NCBI GenBank assembly: GCA_030639665.1 | Contig: DAOWCC010000017.1 | Location: forward strand, 1-19,598 | Direction of reading: 5' to 3' | DNA length: 19,598 nucleotides | DNA from: Elusimicrobiota bacterium | GTDB taxonomy: Bacteria; Elusimicrobiota; Elusimicrobia; Elusimicrobiales; UBA9959 | Shown here: in pieces, positions 6,634 to 14,774 of the stretch | Layout of the letters: each line of letters begins with the position of its first letter | Numbering within the stretch: position 1 is the stretch's first letter | Notes under the pieces: model-generated | Database searches by the model: none | What the model was told of the DNA's origin: nothing | What the model saw: only the letters and a program-made list of their open reading frames with translations | Position numbers and translations under genes: made by a program

Positions 6634-6662
6634 ATAATACTGAATGGTATCACAGTATTATA
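6634..6662 (-). promoter_or_regulatory. -10 box overlapped by a 9-bp palindrome (putative operator)
   Basis: On the minus strand a perfect TATAAT lies at 6662-6657. It overlaps one arm of the inverted repeat ATAATACTG 6634-6642 / CAGTATTAT 6653-6661 (10-nt spacer). The palindrome would cover the -10 region and the predicted start near 6650, a typical repressor position. No good -35 box is seen at standard spacing, so regulation by an activator or a weak promoter is possible. Confidence 0.42.
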
Positions 6663-6773
6663 TTCTAAAACTTTATTAGTAAGATTCAAAATGGTTTCTG
6701 GTGTTTGCCATGAGGAAATTTAAAAGTTTGATATTTGCTGATTTGGAATTTATTTAATATTTGTTATTTTCCG

Positions 6774-6857
6774 CCATTACTGCTTAGGCGCTCTCCATTA
6801 CTACTTCGGTGAGTCTGCCTAAGATTCAGTGGCAGAGACCCGCTAACGCTTTAGTGG
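6774..6857 (+). promoter_or_regulatory. structured leader-like region before nadB
   Basis: The 260-bp divergent spacer 6625-6883 has no gene. Its nadB-proximal half contains a 15-nt direct repeat (6774-6788 and 6795-6809, 13 of 15 identical), an inverted pair CTTAGGC 6783-6789 / GCCTAAG 6817-6823, and a hairpin CCGCTAA 6840-6846 / TTAGTGG 6851-6857 with loop CGCT. It might be a regulatory leader. I do not recognise a known NAD or other riboswitch in it. Confidence 0.3.
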
Positions 6858-6883
6858 TGAGGAGCTTTGGGATTTACTAATTT

Positions 6884-8479
6884 ATGTCTATATATAACTC
6901 GGATTTTTTAATTATAGGGAGCGGCATAGCGGGATTATCCCTCGCTGCCAAATTGGCTGAGATAGGCTCGGTCAATATTATTACAAAACGCGATATCGCC
7001 ACTTCAAGCACGAATCTCGCTCAAGGCGGAATTGCCGCCGTTATGGATAAATCGGATTCTTTTGATTTACATATAAAAGACACACTCAAAACAGGCTATG
7101 GCCTTTCAAATCCTGAAATTGTAAAAAATGCCATTAAATCCGCTCCCAAAAGAATAGAAGAATTGATTGCGTTGGGCGTAAATTTTTCCAAAAAAGGAAA
7201 AAAACTTGATTTGGGCATTGAAGGCGGACATTCCAAAAGAAGAGTGCTACATGCCACCGATATGACGGGAAAGGAAATTGAAGCCAAGCTGATTAAAAAA
7301 TGTTCCGCCAATAAAAACATACGAATTTATGAAAATCATATAGCCATAGACCTTCTGCTTAAATGCCACGCGTCTTCATGTAAACCTTCTAAAAATCAAT
7401 GCGCTGGCGCATATGCCCTGGATAATGCCAATCAAGTTCATAATTTTTTAGCCAATAAGACAATATTGGCTTCGGGTGGCGCGAGCAAAGTTTATTTATA
7501 CACCTCAAACGGAGATGAAATAACAGGTGACGGCATGGCAATGGCTTTTAGAGCCGGACTTAAACTGGTCAATATGGAATTTGTTCAATTTCATCCCACA
7601 TGCCTTTATCATCCCAAAGTAAAATCATTTTTAATCTCGGAAGCTGTGAGAGGCGAAGGCGGAATATTGAGATTAAAAAACGGCGAAGCTTTCATGCGTA
7701 AATATAGCCCTGACAAGGAACTTGCCTCCCGGGATATTGTGGCCAGAGCTATAGATAATGAATTGAAAAAAAGCGGGAATGAATGCGTATATTTGGATAT
7801 TACGCATTTAAAATCTGATTTTATAAAAAAACGATTTCCCACTATTTACGGCAAATGCTTGAAGCACGGCATCAATATTCTCAAAGAACCGATTCCGGTG
7901 GTTCCCGCCGCCCATTTCTTCTGCGGCGGAATTGAAGTTGACTCAAATTCCAAAACAAAAATAAAAAATCTCTTTGCCGTGGGAGAAGTCTCTCATACCG
8001 GTTTGCACGGCGCCAATCGCTTGGCGTCAAATTCACTTCTTGAAGGAGCCGTTTTCGCGCACAAAGCCTATCTATCCATTAAAAAAGACCTTGTAAGGAA
8101 ACCGTTGGCAAAACATAGTAAATCCGAAACTTGGAATTCGGGAAACGCGCGTCCAAGCGACGAAGCGGTAATGATAACTCATAACTGGGCTGAAATACGC
8201 ACGCTTATGTGGAATTATGTCGGAATTGTCAGAAGCGATAAAAGACTTGAGCGGGCGGAAAGCCGCATGAAAATAATATCGGATGAAATTCTCAAATATT
8301 ATTGGGATTTTTTCTTAACAAGAGACCTTTTAGAATTAAGAAATATTGCCTGTATCGCCCAGCAAATAATTCGTTCAGCTCAATTAAGAAAAGAATCCAG
8401 AGGCCTGCATTATACGATAGACTATCCAAAAAAATCTTCTCATTATGCGAAAAACACCACTGTGGATAGATATATATAG
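6884..8479 (+). CDS. nadB: L-aspartate oxidase NadB
   Basis: A 531-residue flavoprotein that oxidises L-aspartate to iminoaspartate, the first step of de novo NAD synthesis; NadA then makes quinolinate. The FAD dinucleotide fold is GSGIAGLSLA at residues 12-21. Further NadB/succinate-dehydrogenase family motifs are NLAQGGIAAV, RRVLHATDMTGKEIE, NMEFVQFHPTCLY, SEAVRGEGGILR, ASRDIVARAID, PAAHFFCGGIEVD and GLHGANRLASNSLLEG. The C-terminal helical domain ends with the typical ESRGLHYTIDYP, so the gene is full length. nadA and nadC are not in the window. No clear ribosome binding site precedes the ATG; GGAG is about 20 bases upstream. uvrA follows after 45 bp on the same strand, perhaps in one transcript. 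Confidence 0.95.
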   Translation: MSIYNSDFLIIGSGIAGLSLAAKLAEIGSVNIITKRDIATSSTNLAQGGIAAVMDKSDSFDLHIKDTLKTGYGLSNPEIVKNAIKSAPKRIEELIALGVNFSKKGKKLDLGIEGGHSKRRVLHATDMTGKEIEAKLIKKCSANKNIRIYENHIAIDLLLKCHASSCKPSKNQCAGAYALDNANQVHNFLANKTILASGGASKVYLYTSNGDEITGDGMAMAFRAGLKLVNMEFVQFHPTCLYHPKVKSFLISEAVRGEGGILRLKNGEAFMRKYSPDKELASRDIVARAIDNELKKSGNECVYLDITHLKSDFIKKRFPTIYGKCLKHGINILKEPIPVVPAAHFFCGGIEVDSNSKTKIKNLFAVGEVSHTGLHGANRLASNSLLEGAVFAHKAYLSIKKDLVRKPLAKHSKSETWNSGNARPSDEAVMITHNWAEIRTLMWNYVGIVRSDKRLERAESRMKIISDEILKYYWDFFLTRDLLELRNIACIAQQIIRSAQLRKESRGLHYTIDYPKKSSHYAKNTTVDRYI

Positions 8480-8524
8480 AAATCAGATAGTAGAAAGCAG
8501 AGAGAAGTAAAAGCAAGGTTAAAA

Positions 8525-11395
8525 ATGAACTTTATTACCATATCGGGCGCGAGAGAACATAATTTAAAAAATTTAAACCTAAAATTGCCTAAAAATAAAA
8601 TAATTGTAATTACCGGACTTTCAGGCTCAGGCAAATCAAGCCTCGCTTTTGACACAATATACGCGGAAGGACAAAGAAGATATGTGGAAAGCCTTTCAGC
8701 TTATGCCAGGCAATTTCTTGAGCAAATGGATAAGCCGGATATTGACCATATAGAAGGCCTTTCTCCCGCGATAGCCATTGGCCAGCATTCCCCTTCAAAA
8801 AACCCCCGCTCAACCGTGGGAACCGTAACGGAAATTTATGATTATCTCAGACTCCTTTTCTCTAAAATAGGCAATCCTCAATGCCCAAAATGCAAACTAC
8901 CCATCAAACAATGGGCTCAAGGAGCGATAGTCAAAGAAATATTAGCCAAATATAATAATAAAAAAATCAGCATATTATCTCCGCTTATCAAAGACAGAAA
9001 AGGAACCTACGATCAATTGCTTTTAAAACTTAAAAAATCGGGTTTTACAAAAGTAAAAATAAACGATAAATTTTATGAATTAAAAAATCCTCCAAAACTC
9101 AAAAGATACAATAAACATACGATAGAACTTTTTATAGACGAACTTACAATTGCAGCGGATGAAAAAGAAAGGCTGCAAGAATCATTGGAGCTGGCTTTTA
9201 AAGAGTCCAAGGGCTATGTAACTATTGAAATGAATGATAAAAAAAACAATCGCGTTGTCTATAGCGAGAAAAATTCCTGTCCATCATGTACAATGAGTTT
9301 TCCCGAACTTGAACCCAGACTCTTTTCCTTTAATTCCCCTCACGGCGCTTGCCGGGATTGTTCCGGTCTTGGCGTCAAAATTGAAGTTGACGAGAACTTG
9401 GTGGTTCCTTCTCCCGATAAAACCATTTTTGAAGGCGCTATTGAACCTTGGAACAAACCCATAACCACAAGAACAAATAGATGGAAAAATTCTTGGAGCT
9501 CCTATTACGGAGAATTGATTGAAAATGTATGCGCCGCGCGTAAAATACCCGAGGATATCCCCTGGAAAAAATTATCAAAAACCCAAAAGGATATACTGTT
9601 TTATGGCGACAGCTCCAATGATTTTGAAGGAATTATCAATAATCTCAAACGCCGATACACGGATTCCCAATCTGATTTCGTAAGAGAAGAAATACATCGT
9701 AAATACATGCATGAAAAAAAATGCTCCGCCTGCCAAGGCAAAAGATTAAAACAGGAAGGGCTTAATGTTTTGATTGCCGGCAAGAATATAGCCGCCATTT
9801 CCGTTCTTTCAATTGAAGATGTAAAAAAATTCACAAATAATCTAAAACTTAGCAAAAAAAATGAATTCATTTCAAAACAAATATTTAAAGAAATAAACTC
9901 AAGACTCACCTTTCTTATAAATGTCGGGCTCTCCTATATCTCTCTTGAAAGAAAATCGAGAACCCTTTCGGGAGGAGAAGCTCAGCGCATACAACTGGCG
10001 ACTCAAATAGGTTCGGGGCTTAGCGGCGTGCTTTATGTTTTGGATGAACCCACCATAGGCCTGCATCAAAGCGATAATGCGAGGCTCATGCGCACTCTTA
10101 AATCTTTAAGGGATTTGGGCAATACATTGATAATAGTTGAGCATGATGAAGCGATTATAAGAAACGCCGATTATATAGTGGACCTTGGCCCCAAAGCGGG
10201 CGCGGGCGGCGGCTATATCACGGCGCAAGGCCCTCTTAGTAAAATATTATCCAATCGGGCGTCTCTTACCGGAAAATTTCTTAAAGGCGAGGAAACAACC
10301 GCCTTATCGCGAAAACAAATAAAAACTCCAAAGAAATTTTTGAAATTTGAAAAGGCCGCGCAATTCAATTTAAAAAATATTGATGTAAAAGTGCCCATAG
10401 GTCTGTTTACCTGCGTATGCGGCATATCCGGCTCGGGAAAATCAACCTTGCTTTATGAAATTATTCATAAGGCGCTGGCAAAAAAAATATATAAGAGCAA
10501 GGAAAATCCCGGAAAATTTAAGCGCATGAGCGGCTCTGAATTCATAGATAAAGTGATAATAATAGATCAAGCTCCGATTGGAAGAACCCCGCGGTCAAAT
10601 CCCGCTACCTATACCGGACTATTTTCGCATATACGAGAACTATTTTCTCAACTTCCCGAATCGAGGCGCAGAGGCTATAAACCGGGCAGATTTTCATTTA
10701 ATGTTTCAGGCGGCCGTTGTGAAGCCTGCTCTGGAGAAGGAACGATAAAAATACAAATGCAGTTTTTGCCAGATATATATGTTAAATGCGATGAATGCCA
10801 TGGAAAAAGATTCACCGACTCAACTCTTGAAATACGATTAAACAATAAGAATATATTCGAAGTTCTGGATATGACCGCGGATGAAGCCAAAATATTTTTT
10901 AAAAACATACCGCAAATACTAAAGATATTAAATACTCTGTGCGAGGTTGGCCTGGGTTATATAAAATTGGGCCAAAGCGCCACTACCCTATCTGGAGGAG
11001 AAGCCCAAAGAATGAAATTGGCTTATCAGCTTTCAAAAAGATCCACGGGCAAAACTCTTTATATTTTGGATGAACCCACAACAGGGCTCCATTTCGCCGA
11101 TACCGGAAAACTTTTACAAGTATTGCGCAAGCTTAACAGTCAGGGAAATACTATTTTAATTATAGAGCATAATCTTGATGTAATAGCGTCATCCGATTGG
11201 ATTATAGAACTTGGGCCCGAGGGCGGAGAAAAAGGCGGCTATCAAATATTCGCTGGCCCGACCGATAAAATACTTAAAGATTCCTCGTCAATAACCGCGC
11301 CTTATTTAAAGAAACATCTAAGCTTGACAGCTAGACAGCCGGACCGCTTGACGGCAAACAACGCTCCCGAAACAGTACCTGCAAAAACAAGATGA
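8525..11395 (+). CDS. uvrA: UvrABC excinuclease subunit A
   Basis: A 956-residue DNA-damage sensor of nucleotide excision repair that works with UvrB and UvrC, with two ABC ATPase halves. The first half has Walker A GLSGSGKSS (about 31-39), zinc-binding CPSC/CRDC near residues 255-280 and signature LSGGEAQRIQLA near 482. The second has Walker A GISGSGKST near 632, a CEAC/CDEC zinc finger near 735-760 and signature LSGGEAQRMKLA near 822. Both Walker B regions are present (VLYVLDEPTIGL and TLYILDEPTTGL). The ATG follows AAGG by seven bases. The final 24 or so residues after KKHLS are unlike the family, Thr/Ala/Pro/Arg-rich, and are encoded largely by the octamer repeat at 11321-11352. The stop overlaps the start of the next gene as ATGA. 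Confidence 0.97.
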   Translation: MNFITISGAREHNLKNLNLKLPKNKIIVITGLSGSGKSSLAFDTIYAEGQRRYVESLSAYARQFLEQMDKPDIDHIEGLSPAIAIGQHSPSKNPRSTVGTVTEIYDYLRLLFSKIGNPQCPKCKLPIKQWAQGAIVKEILAKYNNKKISILSPLIKDRKGTYDQLLLKLKKSGFTKVKINDKFYELKNPPKLKRYNKHTIELFIDELTIAADEKERLQESLELAFKESKGYVTIEMNDKKNNRVVYSEKNSCPSCTMSFPELEPRLFSFNSPHGACRDCSGLGVKIEVDENLVVPSPDKTIFEGAIEPWNKPITTRTNRWKNSWSSYYGELIENVCAARKIPEDIPWKKLSKTQKDILFYGDSSNDFEGIINNLKRRYTDSQSDFVREEIHRKYMHEKKCSACQGKRLKQEGLNVLIAGKNIAAISVLSIEDVKKFTNNLKLSKKNEFISKQIFKEINSRLTFLINVGLSYISLERKSRTLSGGEAQRIQLATQIGSGLSGVLYVLDEPTIGLHQSDNARLMRTLKSLRDLGNTLIIVEHDEAIIRNADYIVDLGPKAGAGGGYITAQGPLSKILSNRASLTGKFLKGEETTALSRKQIKTPKKFLKFEKAAQFNLKNIDVKVPIGLFTCVCGISGSGKSTLLYEIIHKALAKKIYKSKENPGKFKRMSGSEFIDKVIIIDQAPIGRTPRSNPATYTGLFSHIRELFSQLPESRRRGYKPGRFSFNVSGGRCEACSGEGTIKIQMQFLPDIYVKCDECHGKRFTDSTLEIRLNNKNIFEVLDMTADEAKIFFKNIPQILKILNTLCEVGLGYIKLGQSATTLSGGEAQRMKLAYQLSKRSTGKTLYILDEPTTGLHFADTGKLLQVLRKLNSQGNTILIIEHNLDVIASSDWIIELGPEGGEKGGYQIFAGPTDKILKDSSSITAPYLKKHLSLTARQPDRLTANNAPETVPAKTR
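11321..11352 (+). repeat. octamer tandem repeat inside the 3' end of uvrA
   Basis: Four adjacent 8-nt units of the RGCTWGAC type (AGCTTGAC and AGCTAGAC are the first two), related to the spacer array at 1183-1206. The exact 10-mer GCTTGACGGC is shared by 1192-1201 and 11346-11355. The period is not a multiple of three, yet the uvrA frame stays open through it. Confidence 0.6.
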
Positions 11396-12297
11396 GCAAA
11401 CAAAGGCCTTCCGGAAATTCCCGCGAAATACACGCCGTCTCCTTAAATAAATACGCGCTATTCTTTGAAAAAACAAAAAATATTCCCGGCATTAAGATTG
11501 TCCCATCAAAACCGGCAAGCGATAACGATCTGCTTCTTGCCCACAGTAAACAATGGTTACGGCGGTTAAAACTTAATGACTTGACTAAAATGGAGGAAGA
11601 ACAACTTTCCATTCCTAATTCCAAATTATTAATATCCCGGTCATGGAAGTTTGCCGGCGCGAGCATCGCCGCGGCTTTAAACTCTTTAGAATGCGGTTTG
11701 GGGATATCCGCCATAGGAGGTGGCCATCACGCCAAATTTAATACCGGAGAAGGATTTTGTCCGGTTAATGATATTGCCATAGCTATAAAAAAAATCCGGA
11801 AAGAAAACAAAATAAAAAAAGTTTTAATAGTTGATTTGGACGCCCATCAAGGCAATGGAACCGCCGAAATATTTCATAATGATAAAAACATTTTCACATA
11901 TTCCGCGCATCAACAATTCGGCTATCCCGAGAAGAGAGAAAGAAGCTCTCTGGATATTGAGTTTCCCCCAAATATTGAAGATGAGCAATACCTTGAAGTC
12001 ATTCAAGAAACCCTCCCGGAAATTTTCAAAAAATCGAATTTTGATATGGCTTTTTATATCGCCGGAGCCGATATCTATGCGCATGACCTTCTGGGAGACA
12101 TGAAAGTATCAATGGCGGGCATACAAAAAAGAGACGCGTTTGTTTTTAAAATTCTAAAGGATTTAAAAATTCCGATTGTTCTGGCCTTTGCCGGCGGTTA
12201 CGCGAAAAACATAGATGATACGGCTAAAATTTATTTTAATACGGTAAAGGAAGCTCTTAAAAGTTTTCCTTTATTTAATAAAAAGATACACTTCTAA
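11392..12297 (+). CDS. histone deacetylase / AcuC-like family amidohydrolase
   Basis: A 301-residue zinc-dependent deacetylase of the arginase/HDAC fold. The active-site His pair is in AIGGGHHAKFN (near residues 112-113). Zinc ligands are the D and H of LIVDLDAHQGNGT and the D of IAGADIYAHD. The transition-state Tyr is in LAFAGGYAKN. Bacterial members remove acetyl or acyl groups from proteins, polyamines or acetoin-utilisation targets; the substrate here cannot be told, and acuA/acuB partners are absent. The ATG overlaps the uvrA stop (ATGA), so translation is probably coupled to uvrA. That context may be chance operon packing rather than a repair link. The gene ends 21 bp from the convergent peptidase gene. 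Confidence 0.88.
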   Translation: MSKQRPSGNSREIHAVSLNKYALFFEKTKNIPGIKIVPSKPASDNDLLLAHSKQWLRRLKLNDLTKMEEEQLSIPNSKLLISRSWKFAGASIAAALNSLECGLGISAIGGGHHAKFNTGEGFCPVNDIAIAIKKIRKENKIKKVLIVDLDAHQGNGTAEIFHNDKNIFTYSAHQQFGYPEKRERSSLDIEFPPNIEDEQYLEVIQETLPEIFKKSNFDMAFYIAGADIYAHDLLGDMKVSMAGIQKRDAFVFKILKDLKIPIVLAFAGGYAKNIDDTAKIYFNTVKEALKSFPLFNKKIHF

Positions 12298-12318
12298 TTT
12301 CTTGCCGCGCACCGAAGT

Positions 12319-13281
12319 TTATTTAAATTTTTTAAATTTGGTCTGGTTTATTTTAATTGGCGTAAAATTAAAACTTGCCGACGGAAACCCTGATGTTTTT
12401 TCTTTCTCATTGGCATAAGTTTCAAGCCATTTGAGCCATGATTGTTCAAAATCATCCAAACTTTTTATTCGGTACGATGACCATAGCGCTTCTTCCACCT
12501 TTTTTCCGGCGCGAATCAAATCGCAAAAGTTTTTAAACTGAATTCTCTTGCCGGGATTAAAGAGGTATTTTACAATGCCAAAGGACTGAAGATACCAATC
12601 TCCTATTTGCTGTTTGCTATCCAGCTTTTTCAACTCTATATCGAAAAAATCGGAAAAACTTATATATCTTTCCTGAGGAACATATTTTAAAGCATTATGC
12701 CAAGGACCTTTGCCATAAGACTTATCCTCCATTGAAACCGCAAGGCCTTCATTAAGCCATTGAGGAGGATGCCTGAATTTTTCTTCAAAATAGCCTTCAA
12801 AATAAAGATGAGTAAGCTCATGAGCGATTACGGCCCTCAGTTTTTCAATATCTCCCTTATCATAAACAACAATGGTTTTTTTCTTGATAAAGGCAAGCCC
12901 TTTCGACCAGTCCGGCGGCTTAAATTCTCCGCCTAAATAAGTTTTTTTTGAGCTATATATATATACTTTCCCCTTTTCTCTCATCATCCAGGGAGAAAAC
13001 ATTGAGATATCCATTTTCATTATGTTGTATATTTTTTCAAGTTCAATAACTATTGAAACGGGAGACCAAGCTGACTCATGATAAATCTTAAAATGCGGAG
13101 ATTCTTTGAGATGCCAATCTATTTTTTTTTGTTTAGACTGTTTTTTAAATTTGCTTTTTAGATATTTTATGGGGGTTTCATGTATTTTCTTGCCATAGCT
13201 TTGAATTTCTCCGGCAAAAGAATTTAAGCCGAAGAAAATCAATAAACCCGCCAATGGAATTTTAAATTTGAAAATTAACAT
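12319..13281 (-). CDS. secreted gluzincin-type peptidase (peptidase MA-like)
   Basis: A 320-residue protein with an N-terminal signal peptide (hydrophobic IPLAGLLIFFGLNSFAG, probable cleavage after SFA). The metallopeptidase site is H154-E-L-T-H158, with a third ligand candidate E178 in WLNEGLAVSMED, the peptidase MA-like pattern. The protein would act in the periplasm or outside the cell on an unknown substrate. The segment VYIYSSKKTYLGGEF precedes the active site and a helical C-terminal part follows, as in other members. The ATG at 13281 has no Shine-Dalgarno but sits where transcription should start from the promoter at 13288-13316, so the mRNA may be leaderless. It is convergent with the deacetylase-family gene and divergent from the second flippase-like gene. 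Confidence 0.85.
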   Translation of the reverse strand: MLIFKFKIPLAGLLIFFGLNSFAGEIQSYGKKIHETPIKYLKSKFKKQSKQKKIDWHLKESPHFKIYHESAWSPVSIVIELEKIYNIMKMDISMFSPWMMREKGKVYIYSSKKTYLGGEFKPPDWSKGLAFIKKKTIVVYDKGDIEKLRAVIAHELTHLYFEGYFEEKFRHPPQWLNEGLAVSMEDKSYGKGPWHNALKYVPQERYISFSDFFDIELKKLDSKQQIGDWYLQSFGIVKYLFNPGKRIQFKNFCDLIRAGKKVEEALWSSYRIKSLDDFEQSWLKWLETYANEKEKTSGFPSASFNFTPIKINQTKFKKFK

Positions 13282-13287
13282 AGTAAA

Positions 13288-13316
13288 AGTATAGCACTGA
13301 AATACCTTTGTCGCAA
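13288..13316 (-). promoter_or_regulatory. sigma-70 type promoter for the peptidase gene
   Basis: On the minus strand TTGCGA (13316-13311), a 17-nt spacer and TATACT (13293-13288), with an extended TGC before the -10 box. Six bases separate the -10 box from the ATG at 13281, so the predicted transcription start is the A of the start codon. Confidence 0.6.
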
Positions 13317-13320
13317 CACC

Positions 13321-13359
13321 GCGCGCCGCATAGGGCTCATGGCGCGCTTTTAGTATAAT
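13321..13359 (+). promoter_or_regulatory. GC-rich palindrome and -10 box before the second flippase gene
   Basis: GCGCGCC 13321-13327 and GGCGCGC 13341-13347 form a 7-bp inverted repeat with a 13-nt loop. A perfect TATAAT follows at 13354-13359. The palindrome covers the position of a -35 box, and no TTGACA-like hexamer is present. It may be an operator for the divergent pair or a hairpin with a short T-run (TTTT). Confidence 0.42.
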
Positions 13360-13389
13360 AATAGCAGCCTGAAAATCTTTTGGTTTCTT

Positions 13390-14346
13390 ATGAAAAAACT
13401 TTCAATTCTATTTCTCCTTTTCGGAATAATTATTTTTTCGGTGATTTTATACAATCTGGATATAGCCGCTGTTCTCTCCTCTCTCTCGAAAGTAAAATGG
13501 GGTTTCATTCTCATATTCTCCCAAGAAATAGTGGCCCATATTTTCAACACCTGTGGCTGGAAATACGCCATAGACAGCGAACTTAAAATCAAAATAAGTT
13601 TTAAAAAGCTGCTTCTAATGAGAATCGCGGGAGACGGAATTAACTATGTGACTCCATCGGCCACTTTGGCCGGAGAATTTGCCAAAGCCCATATGATGGG
13701 TAAAGATCACTCTCTAACCCATAGATTAGCCACCGTGGCGCTGGCTAAAATAACCCAAGCTATAGCGCTTTGCCTTATATCCATCGCGGCCATAACTTGG
13801 TTGTTATTGGGAAATTTTAATATCGCTGGCCTCTCCGGTCAAATGAAACTGGCAACCTATATAATAGCGGCTCTTTTCGCGATTATTATTTTTCTGGAAT
13901 TAAGAGCGAACAAAACGGCGGAAAATGGCGATGCGGACGAAAAAGCAGAAAAACCAAAAACTCTTTTGGAAAAATTGAAAGAGCTGGATAAAACCATGAT
14001 GCTTTTTATTAAAAAAAAACCAAAAGAATTCGCTCTTTCAACATTTTTTTTCACACTCGCGTATTTATGGGGCGCGATAGAAGCATATTTAATCGCTTAT
14101 TTTCTGGGAATAAATATCACATTCGCCATTGCTTGTTTAATTGAATTGCTTTCCGTTTTCCTGGATGGTTTGTTTTTCGCTGTTCCCTTAAAAGCCGGAA
14201 CTCAAGAAGCCACAAAAGTGGCAATTTTTTCAACCTTGGGCATGAGCGCCGCTTTAGGCTTTTCTTTCGCGGTGGTAAGACATTTGAGAGAATTATTATG
14301 GGCTTTTACAGGTGTTTTAATTTTTTATCGGATGAAAAGAGTTTAA
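13390..14346 (+). CDS. flippase-like / LPG-synthase transmembrane-domain protein, second copy
   Basis: A 318-residue inner-membrane protein of the same broad family as 5527-6615, with an N-terminal helix (ILFLLFGIIIFSVILY) and several more. Family features are GDGINYVTPSATLAGEFAKAHMM, with the G-E-F-x-K motif seen in HpnL-like and LPG_synthase_TM proteins, and VPLKAGTQEATKVAIF near the C-terminus. A hydrophilic loop of about 30 charged residues interrupts the middle (RANKTAENGDADEKAEKPK). A role in moving lipids or isoprenoid-linked molecules is likely; the substrate is unknown. The gene stands alone, divergent from the peptidase gene, and converges on the last pilin gene with a 35-bp gap. 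There is no Shine-Dalgarno; the bases around the ATG match those of the other copy. Confidence 0.83.
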   Translation: MKKLSILFLLFGIIIFSVILYNLDIAAVLSSLSKVKWGFILIFSQEIVAHIFNTCGWKYAIDSELKIKISFKKLLLMRIAGDGINYVTPSATLAGEFAKAHMMGKDHSLTHRLATVALAKITQAIALCLISIAAITWLLLGNFNIAGLSGQMKLATYIIAALFAIIIFLELRANKTAENGDADEKAEKPKTLLEKLKELDKTMMLFIKKKPKEFALSTFFFTLAYLWGAIEAYLIAYFLGINITFAIACLIELLSVFLDGLFFAVPLKAGTQEATKVAIFSTLGMSAALGFSFAVVRHLRELLWAFTGVLIFYRMKRV

Positions 14347-14381
14347 AGAAAAAAATAGAAATCGGAAAACAAAGTGAACAA

Positions 14382-14693
14382 TTATTGATCCTGGTCTACC
14401 GTATAATCTATTTGATTACCGTCGGTTGTATACTTTATCTTTTTTCCATCAATAAGACATGAACCGTCGCCCGGCGTTGCGGTCAAGTCGGACATTTTCG
14501 CTGACATTTCGGCGTTAATTTTTGAATAACAGCCTTCCGTTCTGACTTTTGACGCATTGCTTCTATATAATCTGGCGGAAAGCATATATCTGGCCATTAC
14601 CCATTTAAGAACCATAACGCCTATCATGGCCATTATTACACACATGACCAGCGTTTGAAGAAGCATTGAACCGCGTTTAAAAATAATTTTCAT
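14382..14693 (-). CDS. small minor pilin-like protein (PilX/GspK position)
   Basis: A 103-residue protein with a class III-like N-terminus: a short basic leader MKIIFKRG, then a 20-residue hydrophobic helix (MLLQTLVMCVIMAMIGVMVL) and a soluble domain. If prepilin peptidase cuts after G8, the mature residue 5 is Gln instead of the usual Glu, as expected for GspK/PilX-type tip subunits, which do not need Glu5. It is much shorter than true GspK (around 300 residues). Two cysteines lie in the soluble part. AGAGGA precedes the ATG by about nine bases. It is the last gene of the pilus operon, so a minor or tip subunit is inferred from position and N-terminus; sequence similarity alone would not identify it. 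Confidence 0.65.
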   Translation of the reverse strand: MKIIFKRGSMLLQTLVMCVIMAMIGVMVLKWVMARYMLSARLYRSNASKVRTEGCYSKINAEMSAKMSDLTATPGDGSCLIDGKKIKYTTDGNQIDYTVDQDQ

Positions 14694-14739
14694 AAAGAAG
14701 TTCCTCTCACTTCTATTCCTCGTTGTTGCTTTCGCTGTT

Positions 14740-14774
14740 ACTTGTGACTGGAAACTTGAGACTTGTGACTTTGC
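14740..14774. repeat. heptamer tandem array, consensus ACTTGWG
   Basis: Five consecutive 7-nt units (ACTTGTG first, repeated as the fourth) between the last two pilin genes, ending at the stop codon of the PilW/GspJ-like gene. The 80-bp spacer 14694-14773 otherwise holds the ribosome binding site of the next gene. Confidence 0.55.

Noticed and set aside
6774..6883. NAD-sensing riboswitch before nadB
   Set aside because: Some hairpins and repeats are present, but I cannot match them to a known NAD riboswitch consensus; only a generic structured leader is reported.
8525..11395. Frameshift at the 3' end of uvrA as the cause of the odd tail
   Set aside because: The frame is continuous, both ATPase halves are intact, and the tail coincides with repeat DNA, so an extension by repeat sequence explains it better.
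11331..11714. 127-residue minus-strand frame over the uvrA/deacetylase junction
   Set aside because: It lies antisense to two well-supported overlapping genes and has no recognisable features.
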